Part shown: positions 10,742-20,099 of the stretch, piece by piece
How the letters are laid out: each line of letters opens with the position of its first letter
How positions within the stretch are numbered: the stretch's first letter is position 1
Assembly: GCA_030141605.1 (NCBI GenBank)
Contig: JAQGDQ010000382.1
Location: 1 to 27,500, forward strand
From: Tubiluchus corallicola
Lineage: Eukaryota; Priapulida; Priapulimorpha; Priapulimorphida; Tubiluchidae
Length of the DNA stretch: 27,500 nt
Reading direction: 5' to 3'
The notes under the pieces: model-generated
What the model saw: only the letters and a program-made list of their open reading frames with translations
Told to the model about the DNA's origin: nothing
The model's database searches: none
Position numbers and translations under genes: made by a program

Positions 10742-13700
10742 GCTTTTACTATTATTTAAGGTATACGTACTTTGAATCCACCGTTCCAGTGAGCCGTTAT
10801 GACGTCATTCAAAGTATCCACTTGTAAACACATGTGTACCCATCGTCTGGTCAAGTCCATCCAATGGGAAGGACTAATGGAAAATACTCTAGAAAAATAA
10901 GCCAAAATAAGTAAATAAATAAAGTTCTATTTGTACGTATTCAAGTGAATGTCACACAGGCGTCTTCTGTTTTAACAAACTAGAAGGTGGGTAAATAGAC
11001 GTCCTAGTAAGGGGTACCTTGGTCAAATTGCAACGCAGTTTTTCTCTTCAGATTCTGCTGCAGTTTTCAGGTACCCTCAATCAAAAAAAATCGGCCAAAG
11101 TCGATGTAGGTACTTGCGACATATGCGCATAAATCTAAGATGGCGCCTACTGGGGCCAAGCATCAGTTATATCTCCAAAAACATCAAGTCTAGATGAAAA
11201 ATATGTATTGTCAACTGATAGGAACGTGACAGGATTCCAAAAATGGGACCGTTTTCCACCTGTGACGTCACGCATCTCAAACACTGCATGCTTCAAGTCA
11301 ATTGCTAAGTAATTTCACAAATGCTTACCTTCAACTGTTTCATCGTCTGCATGTTTGACCAATTGAGTATCATTTATATGTAGAAATGTTTGTGTTTTTC
11401 AAGCCTCTTGTTGTTCAAACGATTGGGTTAATTAAACTCTGCAGTACAGCATGTTTTGTAATGTTTAAACACTGATTTTGCTGGAAGTACTATTACAATA
11501 AATATATGTTTAATTTTATCGACCATTTACATTTTTTATTCCTGAGAGTGGTTGTGTTTGTGCACTGCTTTGCACGGCAGCCTATAATGCTGTTGAGATG
11601 ATTGAAAAATTAACTGCGATAGCTTTAACCTGTTAAACTAATTAAGGTTACAAGAACAATTTACTGTAACTGAAATAAGAAAACCAATGGTTTGGAGCAA
11701 TGCATATCACGTGATGGGTATCACACTGAAATAAATACATTGTGGTAACCTTGTCCTGCAAACGATTTACCATTTGACTAATATAGCACAATGTGCAATA
11801 ATAACATCAACTCTAGTTGCTTGTATTTCACTGATGGAAATCTGGAATTCAAATGTTCAAATTTTGTTCGAATCTCGTTGTCCACTGGGTCAAAATGTCA
11901 AAATGAAATGTAAGTTGAGCTATAACAAGATGAATTACAAATAATGTGGGAGATGGGAAGCGGTCATTGGACACAGTGTGCGCTTAGCAGTGACGTTAGT
12001 TAAGCATCGCGCGACCTGTTTAATCTGATCAGTCCCATCTGCCATACTGAATCCGTCTATATATAACGCATATCCGACCTCTCTATATGGGAGGATATAC
12101 GTGAATCTGAAGGTGGATAAGACAGCTCCATGGATTTATAGGTTGTACACGTCAAATGTCACAGGAAAGTTCCAAGTGTGACTCTGGTAAGTCAAATACA
12201 GACGCGGTACTGTGAATAAATTGGTAATTAACTCATTTAAGTGCAAGTTTCAAAAAGATAAATCAAATTAAAATTATATTTTACGGTCAAGATGCTATCA
12301 GCAACAACAATTTTTATTATATTTAATTAATTTGCAACTATTTGTAAGGACGTTAATACATTTTTCAATGTAAAGAAAATGTTTATTTGAAAAGAACTCT
12401 TAAATATTGTACATGAATAAGTGAACAATTGTGCAATTATTAATACAGCAATTCTAAATTTTACTTGTAAACGTTTTAGAAATAATTTTTGAATAATTTA
12501 TCAAATCTACAAAACTAAAATTGCAATCAATGCTCAAGAACACCATATTCAAAACATTGGCTATCGTTGAACGGGATATGCGTGGTTTCTCAAGCATGTC
12601 TCGGCGCACAGACGCAATGATTTGCTCTAACGTAAATTCTGGATGAGTCTCTATAAGATTAACGCCACAGTCCCCCATTTCTTCATCGACAAGCTTTCTT
12701 CTGAAACCGCCACGTCGTCTGACAATTCTACCCTCCAATGCTGTCTTAATAATAGCCCATGTGGTTGATTTTCTTATACTAAGTTCTGTGCAAGAAGTAA
12801 GTAGTCATCTTTCACAACATAGAAAGATGTGTTGTTTGCCCTCTAACGAAATTATTTGATAAACCATAATGACGGCAAAAAGAATGAATTTGTTCCAACT
12901 TCCCAGTTAACAATGAATCGAGAATTAGCCTTTTAAGCTTTGTTGAATTTCTCCCAACAAACATTGTTTATTTTAAGAATCTATTGTTTTCTCTAACACT
13001 AACAATGGTATGTAAAGCTCACAGACTTATTAGAGAACTATTAGTAGGCTTATAAAGTTATTATTTCAACAGTTTTATGCGCAATTATTAAATTAAAATT
13101 AAAGAAGATTAAATTTAACATCCTTAAGCCTGGCCACCTCTCCGCATTTGAGATGCCAATGTCACATTTGACTTGACATGTGTCTATTTTTGATTGACCA
13201 AAAATGCTTAAGTTTTGTTGAAAATCATTGTTAACACATTTGAACTACCTAAGTCTACATTTGAGTTACCAAGACACATTTGAATACCTAAATCTAGATG
13301 TGAGTTAACGTAGGTCTACATTTAACATGTAATTGTAAAACCTATATTATCTTTCAGGATTATCATTGATGCTAAACTCACATCCTACCAAAATTATCAC
13401 AGTAACAAGTAAGTTCTGTTTACGAATACTGGACACTATTTTGTTGTGTACCAGCTTAAAAAATATAGAACAGACGTACTTGTCATTTTGTTTACCATGC
13501 GTGTAGTGAACCGTGCCGTCTTGATCTACAACTATATCCACTTCTACGTGGTCGTTCTTTCCATCTTTGCCTCTAGGGAAACGCACACTGTACAGATGTA
13601 ACACGCCTCCATAGCCTTTGTTCCACCTGAAAGATTTAGTTTCCTTTCTGCATACATTCTATTTAGTATAAATTTATTGAATTTCTTCTGCAAACGTGAG

Positions 13701-16700
13701 CAGACAAACCTCGGTTCATAAATTTAATTCGTACACGGAACCTGTTCGTGAATTAAATTGTTCACAAACCAAATCAGCTTTTCCTATAAAAATAACTTAA
13801 ATTGAATTAATCAGTTCCAAATCCACAAAGTTAAACTTATATAAATATATACCCAAATGTATTTGTATACCATTAATTGAAGCTATAATCCAGTACTTAT
13901 AAATAATAGTGTAATCATTATTTATTATACTGTTAATGACAGTAAAATACAACTGTAATTACACGTTCTTAAAACTAAAATCTCTGCTATCATTTTCGCA
14001 CAACGGGCCAGAAAAAGAGAGAGACTCAGAGGAGAGAGAGAGAGAAATAGAAACGTCTTTATGTTACGTAGCAAATGGAAGGTACAACATTTTACACTTG
14101 CGTTGTTCGTCAAACTGCATGCAAAGTGAATTTTAACTACAGCAGAAAGGAGTGAAGAGAGGTCATATAGCATATAAATGACAGTTGACTGTCCTCCTGG
14201 AGTTTTTTCTTTGTCTTTCTTTGCTGTACCAGAGTACCCCTCTCTTTGTCTTTTTTGCTGCACTAGGAACCTTCAGATACTTGCCTGAAATGAGACATGT
14301 TTATGACCTAGTTTGGTACTTCTTTGACAGGTTGATATTAATAAAAAAAACTTTGCAGCTCTCCCCATTTCCCGCCATTTCTTTTATAAGTGAAATGGGA
14401 ATGCCCTCCCTTCTATCCTCATCCTCTAGAGATATTTCCTCAATGGCCACTGTTGCTGGTCCCTTTAAAAGTTTTGGAGTTCCTATGACGAGTTCAGCGT
14501 TGTTGTCTATTTACCGGCTCCTCAACATTATCATCATCCACTTCTAGCACGCATCTTGTCTCTTGTTTGCTCGTGACACTTTTTACTCGTAAATCAAACT
14601 GTTCGTGAATGGAAGTGTTCATGAGCCGCGATCTGACTGTATGTCAATAAAACATACATGTGATTGACACTGACACTCACGAAGATGCCCTGGTTTGCAC
14701 AATAATTAATAAAGCTCACTTGGTTTCCATTGCTGACATTAAAAATTTAGAACATTTCGGGGAAGAATAAAACGTTCTCTTAATTCACCTTACCAACAAG
14801 CAGTGAACGCTGGATATGTTCCCTCTCTAAAGTTACTGGCGTAGACATCCACTCTGTCATTCTGGGCGTAGTCTCCTTTTTCCTGCGGATCCAGTTCCAT
14901 CAAATCATAGATTCCCGTATAAAGACGGCTGCAGTTAAGCTTTTCTATAAATTAACAACAATTTTGTAACGGCATGTGGAAACTAACATGTCACCCCACA
15001 TACAGTCACCCCATTAATAAATACTCGTGACAGTGTACACTAACCAGCCACCAGAATCAGTTTTACCAATGTCACCCGGGCACAAGATTTGGGAGATATG
15101 CTAAACAAATGAAGAACAAAAAATGTAAAAAACGCCACAGGCCTACCCCAGACATTTACCCCAATGATCTACCCCAGAGATCTACCTCACTGATGTACCC
15201 CAGAAATCTACCCCACAAATCTGCCACATAGATCTAAACCAGAGATCAGCTCCAGAGATCTACCCCAAAGATCTACCTCACAGTTCTACCCCAGTGATCT
15301 ACCCCAGAGAGCTACCCCGCAGATCTACACCACAGATCTACACCACAGATCTATCCCACAGATCAACGTCACAGATCATTCCCACAGATCAACGTCGCAG
15401 ATCATTCCCACAGATCATTCCCACAAATCTACTCCAGAGATCTACCCCGGAGATCTACCACACAGATCTACCCCACAAATCTACCCCACAAATCTACCCC
15501 CACTGATCTATCCCACAGATCTACCCCAGAGAAATACCCAACAGATCTATCCCACAGATCAACCCCACAGATCCATCCCACAGATCCATCCCACAGATCC
15601 ATCCCACAGATCCATCCCACAGATCCATCCCACAGATCTACCCCACAGATCTACCCTAGTGATCTACCCCAGAGAGCTACCCCTCAGATCTACCCCACAG
15701 ATCCATCCCACAGATCATCCCCACAGATCTACCCCACAGATCTACCCCAGAGCTCTACCCCACATATCTACCCTAGTGATATACCCCAGAGAGCTACCCC
15801 ACATATCTACCCCACAGATGTACCCCACACATCTACACCACAGTTCTACCCCAGAGATCTACCCCACAGATGTACCCCAGAGCTCTACCCCACATATCTA
15901 CCCTAGTGATCTACCCCAGAGCTCTACCCCACATATTTACCCCACAGATGTACCCCACACATCTACACCACAGTTCTACGCCAGAGATCTACCCCACAGA
16001 TGTACCCCAGAGCTCTACCCCACATATCTACCCTAGTGATCTACCCCAGAGCTCTACCCCACATATCTACCCCACAGATGTACCCCACACATCTACACCA
16101 CAGTTCTACGCCAGAGATCTACCCCACAGATGTACCCCGCATATCTACCTCAGAGATCTACCCCACAGTTCCACATCACAGATCTGCCCCAGTGTTCGCT
16201 CTTCAGTACTTGCCACTGATCAGTTCCAGTCTTTTTGCTGGTTTAAAACTCTGCTCTGTTACAACTTTCATGACATCATACATGATGCCATCATACAAAT
16301 ACATTTTCTGAATGAACCAGGCTGGTGAGCAGTATAACATGATAAAACTGTCGTCTTTAAACCTTTTAAGATGAGCCACTTGACCAAAAGGGGCATATCA
16401 GACAATTTGAGATATGAATACATGCTCCCTCCACGAGGTAAATAACCAGGATCAGTATGGCAAGTGACAGTGAGTTAACAGGTGCGAGTACTAGCCGTTC
16501 AAGCTCTCACGAGTCATTCATTGATCTGCCTGGTTTGACTTTAGTCGTGGAGTATGTGCTCGTGTTTATTCATCCCGTCTCAGCATTTTGGAAATATTTG
16601 AGAAAATAGAAATGTAAAAATATAATGATTCACATACCTTTCTTTGCTGCTTTGCCATTCTTAGCTGCATCCACACCAAGCATCAACAATACTATAAAAA

Positions 16701-19700
16701 TCTGCAAAACAATTTGGAAGTATTTAAGGTAGATCGTAGTTAATTGAGGCAGCTTAAGCTACCCAGGTCAACTAAAATTGGTGGGGGTTGGGGGTGGGGG
16801 GGATGACGATGTAGTTTCTTATTCTTATTCTTATTATTTTAATCATATATATGCATTACTTATACATATACAATTATCATCCATGTCACTTGCTATTGCA
16901 AAATTAGTCCACAGATAATTATGTCTATTTTAATCGAGATTTGATCTTACTTGTTTAGCTTTATAAATGTTCAATCACCATTAAATTGTTGCACATGCTT
17001 TGCTAATGCTTTTTTCTTTCTTTACCACGCTCTATCTAAATTTCTATTTACAATTATGTAATTAAATATGTTATATATACATCATATTTATACACTTATT
17101 ATATACCTACACTTTGCAGTTGGTTATTGTGAAAGTTATTTGTGAAGTTGAAATTGAACACTTGTAGAAAACAACTAAACAAGATTACATGCCTGCACAA
17201 AACCTGAAACACTTTTATTACAATAAATACACAGTAAAATGCACAAGTAAAATGAAGATCACAACTGCTGCACAGCACTGAGTGTGTGACAGAGAGACAG
17301 TGTGTCCCATGAGTTGCACGACTGCACTGCCTGAGACAGAGAGTGACTGGCAGTGAAATCTAGCCAGTTTATATATGTAGAGAACTATGCAAGAACTTGG
17401 CTTCACATATCCCATTACAGTAAAATAGGGGAGATACAGTGAGTTTGAATATTCACTGGACCGAACAATTGTACTAAGGGTGAGTTGAACTAGTAAAATG
17501 TTAAAGTAGCTAATCAATAGATGGCAGCACCTAAAATATACAGTTACAACTTTCACAGTTATAATTTCACTGAAAATTGATTCTCAATTGGCGTAGTTTT
17601 AGATAATTATATATATCGAAAAGCTTCCGGAAAACTTTCTATACCAAGGCCTAGAGTTTAATTTATGCAATTGAATCTTGCCTATGTTACCAGAGTTTAA
17701 ATCTAGTATTTCATGCTATTAGTAACTTGTATTAGTTAACATAACAAATAACAAAGTGACACAAAATTGCTATTGTGAAAGTATCGCTAAAAATGTCTGC
17801 TAATTTTCTAACAGCCAAAATGGTGAAAAAAGTGATTTGGCGGCAACTTCACTTATGCAAAATTGTAAAACTATTTCATACAAAGATTTAAAAAATTGTA
17901 GTGCTGGGTCATACAACAAGTAGTACAGTTGAGCTAGTAATAATAGTCATTGTTATACAGGTCTATTTTTTGACACGGTTTACCATACACTTTTATAGCT
18001 CAACGTAAGCGTTAATTGGCTTAAAACTGACTTTAAATAAAGACCAAGCTAAACTCGCAAACAATTTTCTACATAATGGGGCTTGATCTCTGATGGTTGC
18101 TTATAACAATACAATAATAACAAATACTAAATATATAGAAAAATAAAATTTATCTATTTGTTTGAAAATAAAGTTCTTTCATACTATAAAAAAGATTTGT
18201 TTAAATGAAATGTTATTAGTGATGTGCAAATGTTTTACTTTGCGTTTCACGTTGGTAGTTAGGTCTATCATTACCAGTTTAGAGATGGCAATAGGCTAAA
18301 CTAGCTTTATAGTAATTGTGTATCACTGCATAACAGCAATGGCGAATGCTACGCCTCTGCGATTAGAACTAGGAAGAGAACTAACACCGTTAGTGTTAAG
18401 TAAAATGTGAAACGAAAGTTCTTCTGAGTGGCTGAGCTGCCGTCAAATAGGTAAAAAGATAATATAATAACAATAATATAATAATCTTTATTTAAAGTGG
18501 CTTTTAAATTTCAAGTAGCTTTTTGCCGACTCCAAATAACAATAAACTACAACTACATAACAGAGACTGTTACCACCCCGCTTTTACCCTAAGTACACCA
18601 TGTCAGGGAGGGCAACAGCAGGCATCATTTGAAAGTCTTTGTTACGACCCAGCTGCAGTATCGAACTCATGGCCTTCCATACAGAAAGCGGACGCGTTAC
18701 CACTAGAATATACGCCTGAAGTCACCGAAATGAAAATATTGAATGTAATCAGTTGAACTGGAAGACATTTTCCCAAGGAGAACTTTTTACACTGCTTTGA
18801 ATAAACATTTGAAAGAAAAATCACGCATATACGCAGGGGCGTATGTTAAGCCCATCTCTATTGAGAATTTATGGTTGTTTATGTAATGACCAGACTAAAC
18901 AATTACTTGTGGTGTATTAGAAACACCATTGAGCTAGTTTCTTGCACCTGTTTGTTTTGTAGTATTTATATAAAGGCTGCTCACAGTAACTGCCTGTGGT
19001 GTGTTATAGAATGCGCCCTTTACATAAATATGAAAGTAAAACACATTTTCCGAGGAGAATAAGAATTTTTTCTAAGATTTGAAGCCCCTCAAACTTTGGC
19101 GCCCTAGGCTATAGCCTAGTTAGCCTGTTGGTTAATACGCCCCTGCATGTACGATCGTTAAAACGCCTCCCACGAAACTTAAACTCCCACGGGCAGCTGC
19201 ACTGCACATTGTAAAATATTATCAGATGTTTGATTTCAAATGATTAACTCTTAATGATCAGCGAACTTAATTTCACTGTAAACAGAACATAAAAACTACC
19301 CTTTAAAGTAAAATGTGACCGTTTTGTTTTTTTGCCTTATAATTATTTTTATTGATTTATTGAATTTCTATCATACACAAAGTACAGGTCCTAATTAAAA
19401 TAGGCGAATTATAGAAAAAGATTAAAAAAGATAAAATACAATATTAAAAACTAGCAGGGACTATAAAATATTTACAAGAGAAAATTTATTTATATGTAAA
19501 TAATTTAAAACACATTATTATTAAAAATGGAGGTTTTCAGACAAATGTAAAATTAATTGCACTACCATAAAACTCCTCTGCACATTTTGCTTCATACAAA
19601 TTTTTAGTCACAGTTTTTAAGGAAGCTAGACTATATCTTATAATCTATACTTTATCAAATAACTCAAATTGTGCAACGACATTTTATTTTAATTGATAGG

Positions 19701-20002
19701 ATTTATAAAAATGCATTTTTATAAAAGACAATGGCAGCAGGCACATATAAATTATGTTGACCATATAATAAAATATAAAATAATTCATAATATATTTACA
19801 ATCACAGTTATAAAATAAATACATGTGCAGTAAAAATTCTATTATTCAGACAAAAAATCTTAAAAAAAACTTAAACGGAGAGCTTAAGTTAAAACTATAT
19901 AGCAAAAGCAAAGTTAAACTAATAATAAAAAACGTTGAATACAATCTAATATTATGAAAATAATGACATTACCGTAACGTACGACTGGCACATCAATAGC
20001 AT
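9361..20002 (-). CDS. Secreted pentraxin-like (LamG-type jelly-roll) protein, 7 coding exons
   Basis: I assembled the gene from splice sites whose phases all match. The exons are 20002-19973, 16701-16638, 14944-14794, 13626-13480, 10888-10771, 10364-10119 and 9525-9361, giving 918 coding bases and 306 residues. Residues 1-22 are a signal peptide (MLLMCQSYVTIFIVLLMLGV). Residues about 40-250 resemble the pentraxin/concanavalin-A-like jelly roll. WVHMCLQVD at 147-155 matches the pentraxin H-x-C region, GGVLHLYSVRF at 88-98 an upstream strand, FFAYNENALFRDLNVWSKIL at 202-221 the strand before the conserved NxW, and LSPYEVSHVAKSC with GDIFCWEKF the C-terminal part. Two N-glycosylation sequons are seen (N35-C-S and N255-L-T). 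The last 54 residues fit no domain I recognise. Human pentraxins have only one or two coding exons, so the exon structure differs. Ligand and calcium binding cannot be judged. The family is fairly sure, the exact function unknown. Confidence 0.8.
9640..9996 (+). mobile_element. hAT-like MITE, left-truncated copy (intron 6)
   Basis: It shares with 18834-19145 the blocks around ACAATTACTTGTGGTGTATTA, CTTGTGGTGTGTTATA, GGCGCCCCTCAAA/CCCCTCAAA and the right terminus TAAATACGCCCCTG. I found no left CAGGGGCGTAT terminus in this copy, so the left boundary is approximate. It ends 123 bases from exon 6 of the pentraxin-like gene. Confidence 0.7.
10119..10364 (-). CDS. Pentraxin-like gene, exon 6 (jelly-roll C-terminal half)
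   Basis: 246 bases (82 codons, phase 0 at both ends) between TTTATTACAG and a perfect CAG|GTGAGT donor. It encodes KYLPAKLDGTVLIFENDY, then ALFRDLNVWSKILSPYEV and four cysteines (C233, C236, C241 and the flanking context). If the donor is not used, the frame runs on for 19 more codons to a TAG at 10059. That shorter protein is a possible alternative product through intron retention. Confidence 0.88.
10488..10625 (+). repeat. (ATC)n tract with a 51-bp duplicated unit (intron 5)
   Basis: A unit holding AAATACAACAACAACAGCAG and AATATCATTATCAA begins at 10521 and again at 10572. The second copy has one A-to-G change, and both copies are flanked by (ATC)n. It lies inside intron 5 of the pentraxin-like gene. 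Confidence 0.9.
10677..10741 (+). repeat. (ATT)n microsatellite (intron 5)
   Basis: About 21 units, ending about 30 bases from the donor of exon 5 of the minus-strand gene. Confidence 0.95.
10771..10888 (-). CDS. Pentraxin-like gene, exon 5 (H-x-C motif)
   Basis: 118 bases between TTTTTCTAG and the donor GTACGT. Only one frame is free of stops and it matches the phase of exon 4. It encodes VFSISPSHWMDLTRRW, then VHMCLQVDTLNDVITAHWNG, which carries the pentraxin H-x-C element. Confidence 0.88.
10889..12540. other. Intron 4 sequence, left part, no gene seen
   Basis: AT-rich intron. A short inverted pair GGGTACCT/AGGTACCC flanks 11016-11082, followed by AAGATGGCGCC near 11138 and a CRE-like TGTGACGTCACG near 11261. 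These look like part of an old repeat; I cannot assign them to a promoter. No coding frame is recognised. Confidence 0.5.
12547..12805 (-). pseudogene. Tc1/IS630-type transposase fragment, helix-turn-helix part (intron 4)
   Basis: Read on the minus strand, an open stretch gives TELSIRKSTTWAIIKTALEG, then RGGFRRKLVDEEMGDCGVNL, then HPEFTLEQIIASVRRDMLEK and ISRSTIANVLN. The first block looks like the recognition helix of a transposase DNA-binding domain. The following (basic)-x-LT/E-E-x(n)-TLEQI-x(n)-S-x-STI pattern is the second HTH of Tc1/mariner and IS630-type enzymes. The DDE catalytic domain is missing: the frame closes shortly after. It is a decayed insertion, or a piece domesticated by chance, and is on the sense strand of the host gene. 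Confidence 0.6.
13480..13626 (-). CDS. Pentraxin-like gene, exon 4
   Basis: 147 bases between ATCTTTCAG and a GTACGT donor at 13479. It encodes WNKGYGGVLHLYSVRF and the charged DHVEVDIVVDQDGTVHYTHG. An alternative GTAAAC donor 17 bases earlier is rejected because it would bring a stop into frame in exon 5. The frame remains open past the donor, but that extension (YVCSIFFKLV) is intronic. Confidence 0.85.
13701..14639. mobile_element. Tigger/pogo-like DNA transposon remnant (intron 3)
   Basis: The left end (CAGACAAACCTCGGTTCAT) and the reverse complement of the right end (CAGTCAGATCGCGGCTCAT) match at about 16 of 23 positions. Both are followed by subterminal TTCGTGAAT/GTTCAC blocks. The ends resemble Tigger/pogo termini, which begin CAG and insert at TA. 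TA follows the right end, but I do not see it at the left end. Inside, on the minus strand, lies a broken frame with LVIGTPKLLKGPATVAIEEI and an acidic stretch before it, separated by a frameshift near 14500. A GA-rich tract lies at 14016-14048. Confidence 0.5.
14794..14944 (-). CDS. Pentraxin-like gene, exon 3
   Basis: 151 bases between ATTTATAG and the donor GTAAGG. Of the nearby AG dinucleotides only this acceptor avoids an immediate stop: cutting five bases later puts a TAA in frame. It encodes KLNCSRLYTGIYDL through FREGTYPAFTACW and ends in phase 2, completed by exon 4 to Trp. Confidence 0.85.
15136..16195 (+). repeat. 13-bp minisatellite array with 130-bp higher-order repeat (intron 2)
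   Basis: About 80 units of a 13-bp motif close to GATCTACCCCACA fill this stretch. From 15751 the array has a second level: blocks starting AGCTCTACCCCACATATCTA at 15751, 15881 and 16011 repeat every 130 bases, exactly ten units. The + strand has few stops, so all three frames give IYPTDLPHRSTPQ-type translations. This is a consequence of the motif and not coding. The strand transcribed as pre-mRNA of the host gene is the G-rich one (TGGGG every 13 bases). Confidence 0.97.
16638..16701 (-). CDS. Pentraxin-like gene, exon 2 (signal-peptide core)
   Basis: 64 bases between TTGTTTTGCAG and the donor GTATGT, leaving one base over (phase 1). It encodes IFIVLLMLGVDAAKNGKAAKK: the hydrophobic core and probable cleavage region, then a Lys-rich linker. 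Confidence 0.8.
17128..17557 (-). mobile_element. Solo LTR with perfect 5-bp target duplication (intron 1)
   Basis: A 430-bp element with terminal inverted repeats TGTGAAAGTT/AACTTTCACA, so it begins TG and ends CA. It is flanked on both sides by GTTAT. Read on the minus strand it has a TATA box (TATATAAA, 17375-17368) followed by an AATAAA (17219-17214) about 150 bases on, the order expected of U3-R-U5. No internal retroelement sequence lies beside it, so it is a solo LTR left by recombination. The superfamily cannot be named from the LTR alone. The 112-codon frame inside it is incidental. Confidence 0.85.
18462..18716 (-). mobile_element. tRNA-derived SINE, second family (intron 1)
   Basis: On the minus strand a tRNA-like head has an A-box-like TCTAGTGGTAACGC (18707-18694) and a B-box-like GAGTTCGATAC (18668-18658). 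A body of about 190 bp follows, and a tail of ATTATTATATTATTG type at about 18485-18462. The body differs from the SINE at 2645, so this is a separate family. It inserted in the same orientation as the host gene. Confidence 0.65.
18834..19145. mobile_element. hAT-like MITE with 8-bp target duplication (intron 1)
   Basis: A 312-bp element with 11-bp perfect terminal inverted repeats (CAGGGGCGTAT ... ATACGCCCCTG). It is flanked by CATATACG on the left and CATGTACG on the right, an 8-bp target duplication with one mismatch. An 8-bp duplication and a CAGGGG terminus are typical of the hAT superfamily. It has no coding capacity. An internal motif, CTTGTGGTGTATTA/CCTGTGGTGTGTTATA, occurs twice. A truncated relative lies at 9640-9996 in the same gene. 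Confidence 0.8.
19690..19860 (-). repeat. Dispersed repeat, second copy of the 3750-3915 family (intron 1)
   Basis: The minus strand matches + strand 3750-3870 over about 120 bases, including TATGTGCCTGCTGCCATT. Sequence at 19330-19690 (AT-rich, with ATTTATTGAATTTCTAT) may belong to the same element, but I could not pair it with the first copy. Confidence 0.6.
19973..20002 (-). CDS. Pentraxin-like gene, coding exon 1
   Basis: Ten codons from the ATG at 20002-20000 (MLLMCQSYVT) to a donor read as ACG|GTAATG, phase 0. This start is chosen because it joins exon 2 in frame to complete a hydrophobic signal peptide, and because it lies about 90 bases downstream of a TATA box. No earlier ATG with an open frame exists between the two. 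Confidence 0.7.
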
Positions 20003-20089
20003 CGTTGTAAGAAAACACTCACGAATTGTTTGCAGCTTGGCACAGAAATGTTTTAGTAAATGTTTGTCAAAAGCAAGTCCCGTCTCTTA

Positions 20090-20098
20090 CATATATAG
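20090..20098 (-). promoter_or_regulatory. TATA box of the pentraxin-like gene
   Basis: The minus strand reads CTATATATG about 95 bases upstream of the inferred ATG. This would put transcription start near 20065 and give a 5' UTR of about 60 bases. Confidence 0.55.
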
Positions 20099-20099
20099 A

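Noticed and set aside
11255-11275. CRE-like TGACGTCA site as a promoter element
   Set aside because: It sits deep in intron 4 in sequence that looks like an old repeat. No transcript start or first exon is visible near it.
13347-13479. Extension of the exon 4 frame past its donor
   Set aside because: The GTACGT donor at 13479 gives the phase needed by exon 5. The extension has no pentraxin similarity and is intronic.
13925-14547. Overlapping frames on both strands in intron 3
   Set aside because: They fall inside the Tigger-like element and a GA-rich tract. Only a short minus-strand part looks like old coding sequence, and it is broken by a frameshift.
15136-16195. CRISPR-like array
   Set aside because: The 13-bp units abut without unique spacers, and the sequence is from an animal genome. 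This is a minisatellite.
15294-16328. Long + strand open frames (IYPTDLPHRSTPQ-type) of 70 to 152 codons
   Set aside because: They are translations of the 13-bp repeat. The unit length is not a multiple of three, so all three frames cycle through the same peptide. There is no start context and no splice support, and they are antisense to a real gene.
17218-17556. 112-codon minus-strand frame with hydrophobic parts
   Set aside because: It lies entirely within the solo LTR (17128-17557), and an AATAAA overlaps its end. It is incidental to the LTR.
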